From contig CP075368.1 in the NCBI GenBank assembly GCA_019454185.1, positions 2,025,649 through 2,089,648 on the forward strand: 64,000 nucleotides of DNA, read 5' to 3'. A program made the translations under genes and the position numbers. The DNA is from Phycisphaeraceae bacterium. GTDB taxonomy: Bacteria; Planctomycetota; Phycisphaerae; Phycisphaerales; UBA1924. Below, in pieces: positions 1-8,849 of the stretch; positions within the stretch are counted from its first letter, which is position 1; each line of letters opens with the position of its first letter. The notes below the pieces were generated by a model that was not told the origin of the DNA, searched no databases, and worked only from the letters and a program-made list of their open reading frames with translations.

Positions 1-220
1 AGAGCCGCGAACGCTCGCGACGCCCCATGCCGTCGATCACCTCGACGTCAATTCGGTCGGCGAAGGGTGCTGATGCGTAGCCCTTGCGTGCCATCGCAAT
101 GACCTCACCGGCATCGGTCGGCTGGATCGCAAGGACGTGTGTCGCGATGAAAGACGTGACGAACGCGGCCGCACAGACCCGTTTCAATCCTGATGCTCCG
201 AAGCGATTCAGTCGCCACAT
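1..220 (-). CDS. Secreted protein of unknown function, C-terminus cut off by window edge
   Basis: An open frame starts at an ATG at 218-220 and runs off the left edge without a stop, giving 73 visible codons. The N-terminus looks like a signal peptide: basic residues (MWRLNRFGASGLKR), then a hydrophobic stretch (VCAAAFVTSFIATHVLA). A charged mature part follows (IDVEVIDGMGRRERSRL). This resembles the start of planctomycete secreted proteins with a LolA-like fold, but too little is visible to assign a family. Its start overlaps the last codons of folK by 13 bases, so the two genes are probably co-transcribed. The function is unknown. Confidence 0.6.
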   Translation of the reverse strand, partial: MWRLNRFGASGLKRVCAAAFVTSFIATHVLAIQPTDAGEVIAMARKGYASAPFADRIDVEVIDGMGRRERSRL

Positions 221-732
221 CGCAGCCGCTCCAATGCCTCCGCCACTGTGTGACCATATCCAGGGATCCTTGCCTGGGCAGCGATCTGGGCCAGTGGCGC
301 GAGGACAAACTCTCTCTCGAACATCCGCGGGTGCGGAACCTGGAGTCCCGGTTCGTCGATCATCGCACTCCCATAGAGCAAGAGATCGAGATCCAGGGTC
401 CGAGGCCCCCATCGGGACACCGTCGCACGGTCCCGCCCGTGCTCTGCCTCAATCCGCAGCAGCTCCCCAATCAGCCGCCGCGAGGGCAGCAAGGTCTCGA
501 TCGCAATGACTCCGTTGAGAAAGTCCGGTTGATCGGTGACGCCGACCGGGGCGGTCTGCATCCAGTCCGATCTCGCGATCACGCGTGTATGAGGCAGCCG
601 TGCAATCTGACAGATCGCGGACTCCAGCGTCGCCGCTTTCTCGCCCAGGTTGGAACCGAGCCCGATGTACGCGACAACAGCCACGCCGTCGCTCGGACTC
701 ACCTGCCCCGATATCTCGTCATCGACCGGCAC
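208..732 (-). CDS. folK: 2-amino-4-hydroxy-6-hydroxymethyldihydropteridine diphosphokinase
   Basis: HPPK transfers pyrophosphate from ATP to 6-hydroxymethyl-7,8-dihydropterin in folate synthesis, in the cytoplasm. The 174-residue protein has the family hallmarks: the N-terminal YIGLGSNLGEK, then SDWMQTAPVG and DQPDFLNGVI. The catalytic block is RWGPRTLDLDLLLYG, with the two metal-binding Asp residues, followed by VPHPRMFEREFVLAPL. The length is normal for a monofunctional HPPK. The start given is a GTG; a later GTG just before AVVAYIGLG would also fit the family, so the first 20 or so residues are uncertain. It lies downstream of the flagellar cluster but is separated from fliA by a hairpin terminator. 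Confidence 0.93.
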   Translation of the reverse strand: MPVDDEISGQVSPSDGVAVVAYIGLGSNLGEKAATLESAICQIARLPHTRVIARSDWMQTAPVGVTDQPDFLNGVIAIETLLPSRRLIGELLRIEAEHGRDRATVSRWGPRTLDLDLLLYGSAMIDEPGLQVPHPRMFEREFVLAPLAQIAAQARIPGYGHTVAEALERLRCGD

Positions 733-756
733 ACTACAGCCAAGCCCGCAGCCAGA

Positions 757-790
757 GCAAAAGCAAGCGGACCCGGAAGATTCCGGGTCC
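757..790 (-). terminator. Intrinsic terminator after fliA
   Basis: Positions 769-778 and 781-790 form a perfect 10-bp GC-rich stem with a 2-base GA spacer. Read on the minus strand, the stem is followed by GCTTGCTTTTGC, a T-rich run. It sits between the fliA stop (851) and the folK start (732), where the flagellar transcript would be expected to end. The T run is interrupted, so termination may be partial. Confidence 0.7.
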
Positions 791-850
791 GTGTGTGGAC
801 TTCATCCAGTCTGTATGCATGCCGGACAGCAAAGGCCGAACCAAGACTGC

Positions 851-1723
851 TCAGCGATCGCTGCCGTCGTCCTCGAGTTCCCGCATCTTGTGCTGCATCT
901 GGGCCTTCAGGCGAGCGAGGATGGAAGAGTGCATCTGACTGACGCGAGACTCAGAAAGAGCGAGCGTCGCGCCGATCTCCTTCATCGTCATCCCCTCGTA
1001 GTAGTACAGAATCACGATCAGACGCTCCGCACGGGAAAGCCCCTTTGTGAGCATCTCGCGAAGGTCCCTGCTCTGCAGCATCCGCAGCGGGTTCCGCTGC
1101 GTTTCATCGCGGATCACATCGATCTCTCGCAGCTCGCGCGTGCCGTCGGAGCCGAAGCACTTGCGTGTGAGACTGATCGTGTTCACGGCGACGGAGTCAC
1201 GCTTGTACTTCTCGAACTCCTCGAACGGAATGCCCAGTCGCTGGGCAACCTGCTGGTCCGAGGCCTCGTGCCCGGTCTCCATCTCGATCTTCTGGCGAGC
1301 GTGGTCGACCTTCGCCGTGCGATGACGCACAAGGCGAGGGACCCAGTCCATGGATCGGAGTTCGTCAAGAATCGCGCCGCGAATGCGGGGGGCGCAATAC
1401 GTCTCGAACTTCACCTTTCGGTCGAGGTCGTATGCGTCGATCGCATCCATCAGGCCGAACAGGCCCGCGGACATCAGGTCCTCGATGTCGACCTCGTCAG
1501 GCAAGCGTGCATAGATCCGCTCGGCGTTGTAACGGACAAGCGGCAGAAACTTCTCCATGAGATAGTTTCGCAACTCCTCCGACGGGGCCTTCTGGTACTC
1601 CCGCCACACCTCTTCGATGGGCCACGATTCATACGGCGAACCCGCAAGCCACGCTTCAGCGTGACGCGCGGCGTACCGCCCGTGTCCTCTCATGCCGTGA
1701 CGAAGTGATTTCGCTGCTGACAT
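851..1723 (-). CDS. fliA: Flagellar RNA polymerase sigma factor sigma-28 (FliA/WhiG family)
   Basis: The 290-residue sigma factor recruits RNA polymerase to late flagellar promoters. Region 2 is visible as the block from EKFLPLVRYNAERIYARL through DVEDLMSAG-like IEDLMSAGLFGLMDAID and KFETYCAPRIRGAILDELR, which is typical of FliA. Region 4 is the C-terminal helix-turn-helix, with LIVILYYYEGMTMKEIGATL followed by LSESRVSQMHS. The start is supported by AAGGAG 8 bases upstream. About 110 bases before the start lies a possible -10 hexamer TATACT (minus strand, 1832-1837) without a clear -35. FliA is the last gene of the cluster, after flhF, flhG and a small membrane gene. No FlgM anti-sigma gene is visible here. 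Confidence 0.95.
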   Translation of the reverse strand: MSAAKSLRHGMRGHGRYAARHAEAWLAGSPYESWPIEEVWREYQKAPSEELRNYLMEKFLPLVRYNAERIYARLPDEVDIEDLMSAGLFGLMDAIDAYDLDRKVKFETYCAPRIRGAILDELRSMDWVPRLVRHRTAKVDHARQKIEMETGHEASDQQVAQRLGIPFEEFEKYKRDSVAVNTISLTRKCFGSDGTRELREIDVIRDETQRNPLRMLQSRDLREMLTKGLSRAERLIVILYYYEGMTMKEIGATLALSESRVSQMHSSILARLKAQMQHKMRELEDDGSDR

Positions 1724-1889
1724 CTGGTCCGCTCCTTGACCCTCGACGTCGAGTCTCTATGTTCCGGCTGAGGCAGAGGCCTTGCCGCCTACAGGCTCGC
1801 ACCTGAACCGTCCTTGGCCAGGTGACGCGGGAGTATACATGCTTCTCCGTGTCACGCTTGCCAAATCCACACCTTGTCCACCCAAGAAT

Positions 1890-2222
1890 TCACGCAGCAC
1901 GACGGATCTCCCTTGCATCTGCGTGGAGTCCGCCAGCCGCTGCTCCTGCCGGCACGTGTCCCTCAATCTGCTGCTCGCCCAGAACAGGTCTCTCGCTCCC
2001 ATAAACGCCGGCCGCATCGCTTGCGACGGCAGAGAGAACCCAGCCCAGAACTCCCCCAGCAACGCGGCAGACCACGAGCACAATGATCGCACGCCCCAGA
2101 ACCGTGACCGCATCGTTCTGCGCAAGCAAACCCGCCGCGATCGCGATCGCGAATGAAGCCAGCGCGAAACACGCCCCGATGGGTCGGCCGATGGATTCCA
2201 CGTCGCGGTTCACCCCGTACAA
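1890..2222 (-). CDS. Small two-helix membrane protein of unknown function in the flhG-fliA interval
   Basis: The 110-residue frame between flhG and fliA encodes two hydrophobic segments at about residues 15-35 and 38-70. The second ends in GWVLSAVASDAAGV. A hydrophilic tail follows. The start shown is a TTG with GAAGGG 3 bases upstream; a GTG three codons later is an alternative. No family was recognised. It is co-oriented with its neighbours and lies in a sigma28-like context, so a flagellar or motility role is possible but unproven. The overlapping minus-strand frame 1757-2125 has no comparable hydrophobic pattern and was not called. Confidence 0.5.
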   Translation of the reverse strand: MYGVNRDVESIGRPIGACFALASFAIAIAAGLLAQNDAVTVLGRAIIVLVVCRVAGGVLGWVLSAVASDAAGVYGSERPVLGEQQIEGHVPAGAAAGGLHADAREIRRAA

Positions 2223-2234
2223 CGGCCCTTCAGC

Positions 2235-2292
2235 GAGGCCGAAGCGGGCCTCATCGGCCCAAGAAAGCCCGCGCTTGAGCGAAGTAGCTCAA
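2235..2292 (-). promoter_or_regulatory. Candidate sigma28-type promoter and hairpins upstream of the small membrane gene and fliA
   Basis: On the minus strand, TCAAGCGC (2278-2271) is followed after 12 bases by GCCGATGA (2258-2251). The enteric FliA consensus is TAAAGTTT, 11 bases, GCCGATAA, so the -10 matches 7 of 8 and the -35 core 3 of 4, with one extra spacer base. A start near 2243 would leave about 20 bases before the TTG at 2222. Two stems overlap the region: TTGAGC/GCTCAA (2275-2292) and GAGGCC/GGCCTC (2235-2252). The promoter call comes from sequence match only. Confidence 0.4.
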
Positions 2293-2349
2293 CCCGGCGG
2301 TGAACTTCCTACCTGTGACGATCGCGCCACCGATTATCCATACGCCGCC

Positions 2350-3315
2350 CTAACGCGCGCCCCGAACAGTTGTCGCATGGCTCAGCCGAACCCACTCAGC
2401 AACCGTCTGCGAGAGCGCCACGATATCTCGCCTCGCTCGCGACCTTCCGGGGTCGCTCAGGAGCGGACGACGGGTTCGCGATGCGAGCACCATGTCACGA
2501 TCCCACGAGATCGTGCCCGCGGTTCTGAGATCCATCTGCAGGAACCTCTGAACCACGGCACCGAGCCGCTCGACAACTCGCTCAGATTCAGCGGCAGAGC
2601 CGACCTGATTGAGCACCAACCCCGCGCGAGCCGCCGTTGACCGATTCTCAACGCGCAGTGCCTTCATCAATCCATATGCGTCCGCGATCGCTGCCGGCTC
2701 TGGCGTCGCCACGATGAGCGGCACATCCGCAGCGTGCATCCACGATCTCACCCCGACGCCGATCCCCGCGCCGGCATCTACAACCACGATGTCCGCGTCG
2801 GCACCAAGCGTGCCCAGCCCCATCACCAGCGCGTGACAGGCGGTTCTGTCGCCATCCGCTACCCGCGCCACGCCCGCGGCACCGGGAACAAGCCGAAACC
2901 CCAACCCGGTATCAATCGACAAAGCCCGAAGCGGTGCCACACCCTGGGACAGTTGGCGGTCCGAAGTCAGCAGGTCGAGCCGACGTGACGGAGAAAGGCC
3001 GCACACCACATCGATATTCGCAGTGCCCAGATCGCCATCGACAACCGTAACGCGCAGACCCCGCTTCGAGAGCGCAATCGCGAGATTGACAGAGAGAGCA
3101 GTCTTCCCGACGCCTCCCTTCCCAGATCCAACGGCGATAACGCCAGGCCACCCCCGCCGATCACGGGAGACCTCCGGCGGCGACTCGATCGGAACTATGG
3201 CCGGAGCACGCTGCGCTGCCTCCGCCAACGAACGGAGCCGTGCGGCCTGATCGACTCCCACGTTGGCCTCTCGATATCGAACAGGCGTGGGCGAGATCAC
3301 CGGAGGCACGCTCAT
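2350..3315 (-). CDS. flhG: MinD-like ATPase FlhG (FleN/YlxH), regulator of flagellar number
   Basis: FlhG is a membrane-associated ParA/MinD-type ATPase that stimulates the GTPase FlhF and limits flagellar number. The 321-residue protein has the deviant Walker A GKGGVGKT at residues 65-72, VVDGDLGTANID (switch I), and VVVDAGAGIG (switch II). Near the N-terminus, residues 22-28 read DQAARLR. This matches the DQAxxLR motif that FlhG uses to activate FlhF, so the regulatory interaction is likely kept. Its start overlaps the flhF stop by 4 bases, which suggests translational coupling. Confidence 0.92.
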   Translation of the reverse strand: MSVPPVISPTPVRYREANVGVDQAARLRSLAEAAQRAPAIVPIESPPEVSRDRRGWPGVIAVGSGKGGVGKTALSVNLAIALSKRGLRVTVVDGDLGTANIDVVCGLSPSRRLDLLTSDRQLSQGVAPLRALSIDTGLGFRLVPGAAGVARVADGDRTACHALVMGLGTLGADADIVVVDAGAGIGVGVRSWMHAADVPLIVATPEPAAIADAYGLMKALRVENRSTAARAGLVLNQVGSAAESERVVERLGAVVQRFLQMDLRTAGTISWDRDMVLASRTRRPLLSDPGRSRARRDIVALSQTVAEWVRLSHATTVRGAR

Positions 3316-4694
3316 CCCACAGGCCTCCTGCTCTCTTGTTCATTACGACTCGGGTGGCCGAGCAAGATCGACACGACCCGCTCGCCGCTTGCGACCTCGA
3401 TGTTGTCGGGCACATCCTGCCCATTCGTCAAGTACGTCAGACCAAGCCCGAGCGAACGCGGAAGATTGATGAGCGAGCCCAGAGCGACCGCCTCATCCAG
3501 CTTCGTGAAGGCGAGACTAGTCGGCCGAAGCACGCCGAATGATGCCACCGCTTCAAGAAGAACGGGCTCAGCAGCCGTTGCCGCGAGGACAAGATGCACG
3601 CGGTCTGGCTCTGCCGCCGCGATGACTTCTGCCAGTTCATTCAACCGCTCGGAGTCGCGTTGCGACCGACCCGCGGTATCTACCAAGACGACATCCACGC
3701 CATGCGAGCGACCTATCGCACCCGCCATCTCCTCGGGTCCCCTCACAACCTCTACAGGAAGGCCGATGATGCCCGCGTAGGTCTTCACCTGCTCGACCGC
3801 TGCGATTCTGTATGTATCCGCAGCGATGATCCCGACCTTCTTGTTCTGTCGCAGTGCAAGATCCGCGGCCATCTTCGCGATCGTTGTCGTCTTGCCGACG
3901 CCAGTCGGACCGACAAGCGCAACAACGCGGGGTCGCCCTCGCCTCGGAGCGACGCCATCGGCAACCGGCGAGATCGGCACCATCGAGGCCAGCGTGCTCC
4001 GGATTGCTCTCCAGACACCCTGGCTGCTGCCGCCGATCGTGGGGTCCGCCTGCACGCGCTCGACCAACTCATCGATCCAGACAGAGGCCACACCATGCCG
4101 ACGCAGCGCATCGACACAGCCGCCGAGTGGCCCCCCCAAGCGCGGACCTGTGGCCGTGGTGGGCTCTGTCGGAGGACGCCGGCTGATTTCGAGCACCTCG
4201 CTCACGAGTTTCTTGATCGATGCCAGTTCAGACTCGAGCGTCGCTCTGGCTGCCTCATCAACCGGATTGATACCAACCCGAGTGCGAGGCAACACGCTCG
4301 GAACAGGAACAACCGGAACCGGCGTCGCGATGTCGCGAGCAGCGGGCGTCTGTCCAGGCACCGGCTCGCGTGGTTTGCCCGGCTCAGAAAAATCAGGCAG
4401 AGCATAAGCTCTCGCAATGGCTGGTATTGACGTCGCCGAAGGAGACAGAACCGGCTCGCGGACCCGAGTCGGCGTCACCTGAGGGTTCGCACCAACAGCC
4501 GCCCGCGGCCTGGGACCCGGCGCCCGCTGGTCAGACGACGCTGTGATCTCGACCATCGTTCGGGCACCAACGCCCATGACGCCGCCGACCTTGAATGAAC
4601 GTGCGTGAAGAATGACCGCGTCTTTCCCGAGGTCTTTCTTGACCTCTGAGAGCGCGTCCGCCATGCTGTGAGCGCGGTAGGTTTTCAGTTCCAT
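3312..4694 (-). CDS. flhF: SRP-type GTPase FlhF
   Basis: FlhF is an SRP-family GTPase that sets the site of flagellar assembly with FlhG. The N-terminus MELKTYRAHSMADALSEVKK is the usual FlhF B domain. A proline-rich variable linker follows. The NG domain has GPTGVGKTTTIAKMAA (G1), ADTYRIAAVEQ (G2), VLVDTAGRSQRD (G3) and FTKLDEA (G4). The start at 4694 is chosen because AAGGA lies 8 bases upstream and family homology begins there; an ATG 36 bases earlier would only add unrelated residues. The product is 460 residues. Confidence 0.94.
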   Translation of the reverse strand: MELKTYRAHSMADALSEVKKDLGKDAVILHARSFKVGGVMGVGARTMVEITASSDQRAPGPRPRAAVGANPQVTPTRVREPVLSPSATSIPAIARAYALPDFSEPGKPREPVPGQTPAARDIATPVPVVPVPSVLPRTRVGINPVDEAARATLESELASIKKLVSEVLEISRRPPTEPTTATGPRLGGPLGGCVDALRRHGVASVWIDELVERVQADPTIGGSSQGVWRAIRSTLASMVPISPVADGVAPRRGRPRVVALVGPTGVGKTTTIAKMAADLALRQNKKVGIIAADTYRIAAVEQVKTYAGIIGLPVEVVRGPEEMAGAIGRSHGVDVVLVDTAGRSQRDSERLNELAEVIAAAEPDRVHLVLAATAAEPVLLEAVASFGVLRPTSLAFTKLDEAVALGSLINLPRSLGLGLTYLTNGQDVPDNIEVASGERVVSILLGHPSRNEQESRRPVG

Positions 4695-4782
4695 CGGCGC
4701 CGTCCTTGGGCCATCGTGCTTCCTGCACACTCACTGTAGCAGATCTTCCCGCTCTGCATCCACCGACCGCCGACCTTCTCGG

Positions 4783-6942
4783 CTATGCCGCTGCCGGAGA
4801 GTGCCGCGACAATGCGCTCGGCACCCCGATCAGCCCCATCGACTCCGCCTCGACGCCCGATGCGACCTCGTTGTACCCGAGCACCGCCACAGCGGGCATG
4901 TGCGGATCGAGGATCTGTCGCACCGCCGCCCTCACCTGCGGCGAGGCAACAACCACCGGATGCCCACCCGCAGCGGTCACCCGCTTGAGCCCCTCGGCGA
5001 TCTGCTCCGCGATCGCACCCGCAACTCGCGCAGGCATTGAGAAGGTGGTACCCGCGGCTCCACGGTCGATGTATCCACTGATCACGTCCTCGAGGGACGG
5101 GTCGAGTGTCACACAAGTCAGCGTCATACCACCCTCGGCCGATGGGCTCGCGTACTGCTGGCATATCGATCGCTTCAGCCCATTGCGGACGTACTCGGTC
5201 AGAATATCCAGGTCCTTGGTCCTCGCCCCCCATTCGGAGAGGGTCTCAAGGATTGTCTCCATGTCACGCACGGGCACACGCTCCCGCAGGAGGTTCTGGA
5301 GGACCCGCTGGAGTTCTGCCGGCTTCACGATTGTCGGCACAGTCTCCTCAACCAGCTTCGGAGCTCGCTCCTTCAGCGGCTCGAGCAGGTTGGCCACTTC
5401 CTGCCGGGTCAGCAACTCATCCGCGTGTCGCTTGATGATCTCCGTGAGATGCGTCGCAACCACGCTTGTCGGATCGACAACCGTGTAGTTCATAGACTCC
5501 GCTCTGGCTCGCTGCGACGACTCTATCCACCAGGCGTCCAGACCAAACGCGGGCTCTCTCGTTCGTTCCCCGTCTACCTTGCCCTCGGCGATCCCGGAGT
5601 CCATCGCCAGCAGCCGATCGGGGCGGACGCTCCCGCTCGCCACGACCGCACCCCGCACCTTCACGCGATACTCGGTGGACTGAAGCTGGACATTGTCACG
5701 CATGCGCACAGGCGGCATGACAAGCCCGAGTTCCATCGCGAGTTGGCGACGCACTGCGGCAATCCGGTCCAGGAGTGTCCCGCCCTGGCCCGGATCGACC
5801 AGTGAAACGAGGCCGTAGCCGACCTCAAGCTCGAGGGTGTCCACCTTCAGAAGCGTCTCAACCGGAGGGGGCTCGGCCCTCGTGTGGGTCGCCGCAGCAG
5901 CAGCTTCCGCATCCTGCGCAGACCTGCGTTTCCCGCGTGTCTTTGACCAAGCGATCCACCCGATCAGTCCGGCGCAGGTCAGAAGCGGTATCGTTGGCAA
6001 AGGCGTCATGGCAAGCAGCGTCAGAAAGCCGGTCGTGATGAACAACCCCTTCGGCTGGCTGATCAACTGGCCCGTCAGTTCCTGCCCCAGGTCCTCGCGT
6101 GAGCCGGATCGCGTCACGATCAACGCGGATGCAATCGCGATGATGAACGAGGGAATCTGGCTCGTGAGTCCATCGCCGATCGTGAGCTTCGTGAAGACCT
6201 CGGCCGTCTGCCCCGCAGGCCAGCCGCGGTCGATGATCCCGATGGCGAACCCGCCGAGCACGTTGATGATGGTGATGATGATCCCGGCGACCGCATCGCC
6301 CCGAACGAACTTGCTCGCACCGTCCATGGCGCCGAAGAAATCGGCCTCCTGCCTGATCTCGTCACGCCTGCGCCTCGCCTCGGCCTCGTCGATCATCCCC
6401 GCGTTCAGGTCGGCATCGATCGCCATCTGCTTTCCCGGCATCGCATCGAGGGTGAACCTCGCCGCAACCTCGCTGACTCGCCCGGCTCCCTTGGTGATCA
6501 CGACGAACTGAACGATGACAATGATCAGGAAAATCACCACACCGACAAAGAGCGAATCGCCCGCCACGAAGTTCCCGAAGGCGCGGATGACGTGACCCGC
6601 AACCAGGGCCGCCTCCGCCGGGGATGAGGCGTCCGCCGTGAGAATCAGGCGCGTTGAGGCGATGTTCAGCACCAGCCGAGTCAGTGTCGTCGCAAGCAGC
6701 AGCGACGGAAAGACGCTGAACTCCAGCGGCTTGGCCATGTAGATACATGTCAGGAGCACAATCACCGATGCCGCGATGTTCAGAGAGATCATGATGTCGA
6801 GCGCCGCCGGCGGCAGCGGCACCACGATCACAACGATCATCAGCACGAAAGCGACAGGCACAACGAGCCCACGATGACGCGCAACCCAGGCGGTGATCCC
6901 GCCCGTTGCCGTCGCACTCGCTCTGCCGTCATTCACCGCCAA
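4783..6942 (-). CDS. flhA: Flagellar type III export gate protein FlhA
   Basis: FlhA is the export-gate subunit in the inner membrane that uses proton motive force and receives chaperone-substrate complexes. The 719-residue protein has an N-terminal membrane half with about eight hydrophobic helices. The FHIPEP-family signature around residues 152-185 includes RFTLDAMPGKQMAIDAD. A soluble cytoplasmic domain follows, with the typical LEVGYGLVSLVD and the C-terminal NEVASGVEAE. The length is normal. The gene lies between flhB and flhF, as in many bacteria. Confidence 0.96.
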   Translation of the reverse strand: MAVNDGRASATATGGITAWVARHRGLVVPVAFVLMIVVIVVPLPPAALDIMISLNIAASVIVLLTCIYMAKPLEFSVFPSLLLATTLTRLVLNIASTRLILTADASSPAEAALVAGHVIRAFGNFVAGDSLFVGVVIFLIIVIVQFVVITKGAGRVSEVAARFTLDAMPGKQMAIDADLNAGMIDEAEARRRRDEIRQEADFFGAMDGASKFVRGDAVAGIIITIINVLGGFAIGIIDRGWPAGQTAEVFTKLTIGDGLTSQIPSFIIAIASALIVTRSGSREDLGQELTGQLISQPKGLFITTGFLTLLAMTPLPTIPLLTCAGLIGWIAWSKTRGKRRSAQDAEAAAAATHTRAEPPPVETLLKVDTLELEVGYGLVSLVDPGQGGTLLDRIAAVRRQLAMELGLVMPPVRMRDNVQLQSTEYRVKVRGAVVASGSVRPDRLLAMDSGIAEGKVDGERTREPAFGLDAWWIESSQRARAESMNYTVVDPTSVVATHLTEIIKRHADELLTRQEVANLLEPLKERAPKLVEETVPTIVKPAELQRVLQNLLRERVPVRDMETILETLSEWGARTKDLDILTEYVRNGLKRSICQQYASPSAEGGMTLTCVTLDPSLEDVISGYIDRGAAGTTFSMPARVAGAIAEQIAEGLKRVTAAGGHPVVVASPQVRAAVRQILDPHMPAVAVLGYNEVASGVEAESMGLIGVPSALSRHSPAAA

Positions 6943-6971
6943 CGCTGCCGCTCCTCTGACTACTCACACCA

Positions 6972-8039
6972 TCACGCGGTGCGACGATCCAATCGATAGA
7001 CGTACGCAAGCACCTCCGCAACCGCCTCGTACTGCTCGGGATCGATCGCGTGCCCGACCTCGACGTTGTAATACAGCGCTCTCGCCAGAGGCGGACGCTC
7101 AACGATCGGAACCCCGTAGACCGCCGCGACCTCCCTGATTCGATACGCCAGAAGATCGGCCCCCTTCGCGACCACGACCGGAGCCCGCATCTTCTCGTTG
7201 TCGTACCTGAGCGCGACGGCAAAGTGTGTCGGATTCGTGACGATAACGTCCGCCTTCGGAACGTCAGACCGGATCCTCTGCATCGCCATCTCGTACGCGA
7301 TCTTCATCCGCCTGCGCTTGATCTCAGGGTCCCCCTCCATCGAACGCCGCTCATCCTTGACCTCTTGCTTGGTCATGCGAAGGTCGCGCGTGTGCTGCCA
7401 CTTCTGATACCACCAATCGAGCACGCCAAGCACAAGGAAAATCGCGATGACCCATACCGCGAGTTCAACGATCGACCATGTCATCACAGACACCGCAGCG
7501 AGCACATCGAGGTTCGGAAGCGTCGCGAGCGCTCCCATGTTCGATGCCAGAACGATCGTCGCGATCCCCGCGGCGATCACGAGCTTCGTGACCCCCATCG
7601 CGCCCTTCACCATGCCGCGAAGCCCGAGGATTCGCTTGACACCCGCAACCGGATTGAGCTTCTCCAGCTTCGGCTTCAGGGGATAGGTCGTAAACAACAC
7701 CCCGACCTGCATCATGTGGGCGATGGCCGCCGCGACAAACATGATGATCATGAATGGACCGGCGATCGTCACACCCTCCATGGCCGCCCACTTGATCGTG
7801 CGCGCAAGATCCGAGTGTCCGAGCGCGACCGCGTCCGATTCAAGCTCGAGCGTGCGACGCATCACGGACGACATGCTGCCGATCATCCACGCCCCGAGCA
7901 CGAGCAGGACCGCGAGCGCGACCGCGATCTCGATCGCCCCTGTCAACTCTGTGCTCTTGGGGACCTGCCCCTTATTCCTGGCATCGCCGAGACGACGCCC
8001 GGTTGGCGCTTCCGTTTTCTCCCCTAGCTCCTGGGCCAT
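6972..8039 (-). CDS. flhB: Flagellar export substrate-specificity switch protein FlhB
   Basis: FlhB is the export-apparatus membrane protein whose C-terminal domain switches export from rod/hook to filament substrates. The N-terminus is typical (EKTEAPTGRRLGDARNKGQV), with four membrane helices. The autocleavage motif NPTH falls at residues 269-272, inside VTNPTHFAVALRY; the position matches the Salmonella protein. The C-terminal domain follows (VVAKGADLLAYRIREVA). The start lies inside the last codons of fliR (16-base overlap), consistent with the fused or overlapping fliR-flhB arrangement seen elsewhere. Confidence 0.96.
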   Translation of the reverse strand: MAQELGEKTEAPTGRRLGDARNKGQVPKSTELTGAIEIAVALAVLLVLGAWMIGSMSSVMRRTLELESDAVALGHSDLARTIKWAAMEGVTIAGPFMIIMFVAAAIAHMMQVGVLFTTYPLKPKLEKLNPVAGVKRILGLRGMVKGAMGVTKLVIAAGIATIVLASNMGALATLPNLDVLAAVSVMTWSIVELAVWVIAIFLVLGVLDWWYQKWQHTRDLRMTKQEVKDERRSMEGDPEIKRRRMKIAYEMAMQRIRSDVPKADVIVTNPTHFAVALRYDNEKMRAPVVVAKGADLLAYRIREVAAVYGVPIVERPPLARALYYNVEVGHAIDPEQYEAVAEVLAYVYRLDRRTA

Positions 8040-8839
8040 ATCGCCCCCTCACTCTCCGCGCCGAGCGAGCCCACCCAACCCTCGACCACGCGGACCATCC
8101 CCGACATGGCGTCGGCACTGACATCGCCGATCACGTGCATCGAGATCGCCAATACAAAGACCCCGAGCAGGATCTTGAGCATGAATCCGATCGTCATCGT
8201 GTTGATCTGAGGCACGAACTTGCCGAGCAGCCCCATCACGACCATCAACGCACCGACGGCACCCCACACCGGGGCCGCGATACGCGCCGCGAGCTCCATA
8301 CCAGAACCGAGCACACCGACAAAGGTCTCCAGAGGCAGATTCTCGACCCCGAACCCGCCCAGCGGCACACGATCGAACGTCGCAAGCAAAGCAAGAAAGA
8401 GACTCTCCAATCCACCGATGACAACAAACGCCGCGAAACCGACAAAGAACAGGAGCTGCCCGACCGCATCGACTTCCGCGTCTGTCTCAGGGTTGTAGAC
8501 ACGGGCGAGATTCATGCCCATCTGATGACCCATCAACACACCTGCGAGGTCGAGAGCCAGCAGCGGGGTGACAGCGATCATCCCGATCGAAACACCGATC
8601 ATCGTCTCGGAGAACAGCAACCACGGCAGCGAGATCAGATCCGGCTTGATGTCCGCCCATCCCGCGCCAATCACCATCGGTGCCGCAGCCAGCCCGAGCG
8701 CGGCCGCCAGCAACGCCCTCGCACGGAGAGGCAGCGTCAGACTCGACACCATCGGCGCGAAGACAAACAGGCCCGCGATGCGAGCGACCACGAGCAACCA
8801 CGGAACTGTCTGGCCCAGCAGGGCCTCGACGCCCGGCAT
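8024..8839 (-). CDS. fliR: Flagellar export protein FliR
   Basis: FliR forms part of the FliPQR export channel in the inner membrane. The protein of 271 residues is almost wholly hydrophobic, with about six helices and family blocks such as LVVARIAGLFVFAPM near the N-terminus and a glycine-rich GVENLPLETF region. The start at 8839 has AGGAG 7 bases upstream, so the earlier in-frame ATG at 8878 is unlikely. fliQ ends 10 bases before the start and flhB begins inside the 3' end. Confidence 0.93.
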   Translation of the reverse strand: MPGVEALLGQTVPWLLVVARIAGLFVFAPMVSSLTLPLRARALLAAALGLAAAPMVIGAGWADIKPDLISLPWLLFSETMIGVSIGMIAVTPLLALDLAGVLMGHQMGMNLARVYNPETDAEVDAVGQLLFFVGFAAFVVIGGLESLFLALLATFDRVPLGGFGVENLPLETFVGVLGSGMELAARIAAPVWGAVGALMVVMGLLGKFVPQINTMTIGFMLKILLGVFVLAISMHVIGDVSADAMSGMVRVVEGWVGSLGAESEGAIWPRS

Positions 8840-8849
8840 CAACGGACTC

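Noticed and set aside
2259..2292. Possible intrinsic terminator of flhG (TTGAGC/GCTCAA stem followed by GCGCGGGCTTTCTT)
   Set aside because: The stem is only 6 bp and the T-rich tract is short and delayed. It overlaps the sigma28-like element, so it was listed only as a hairpin.
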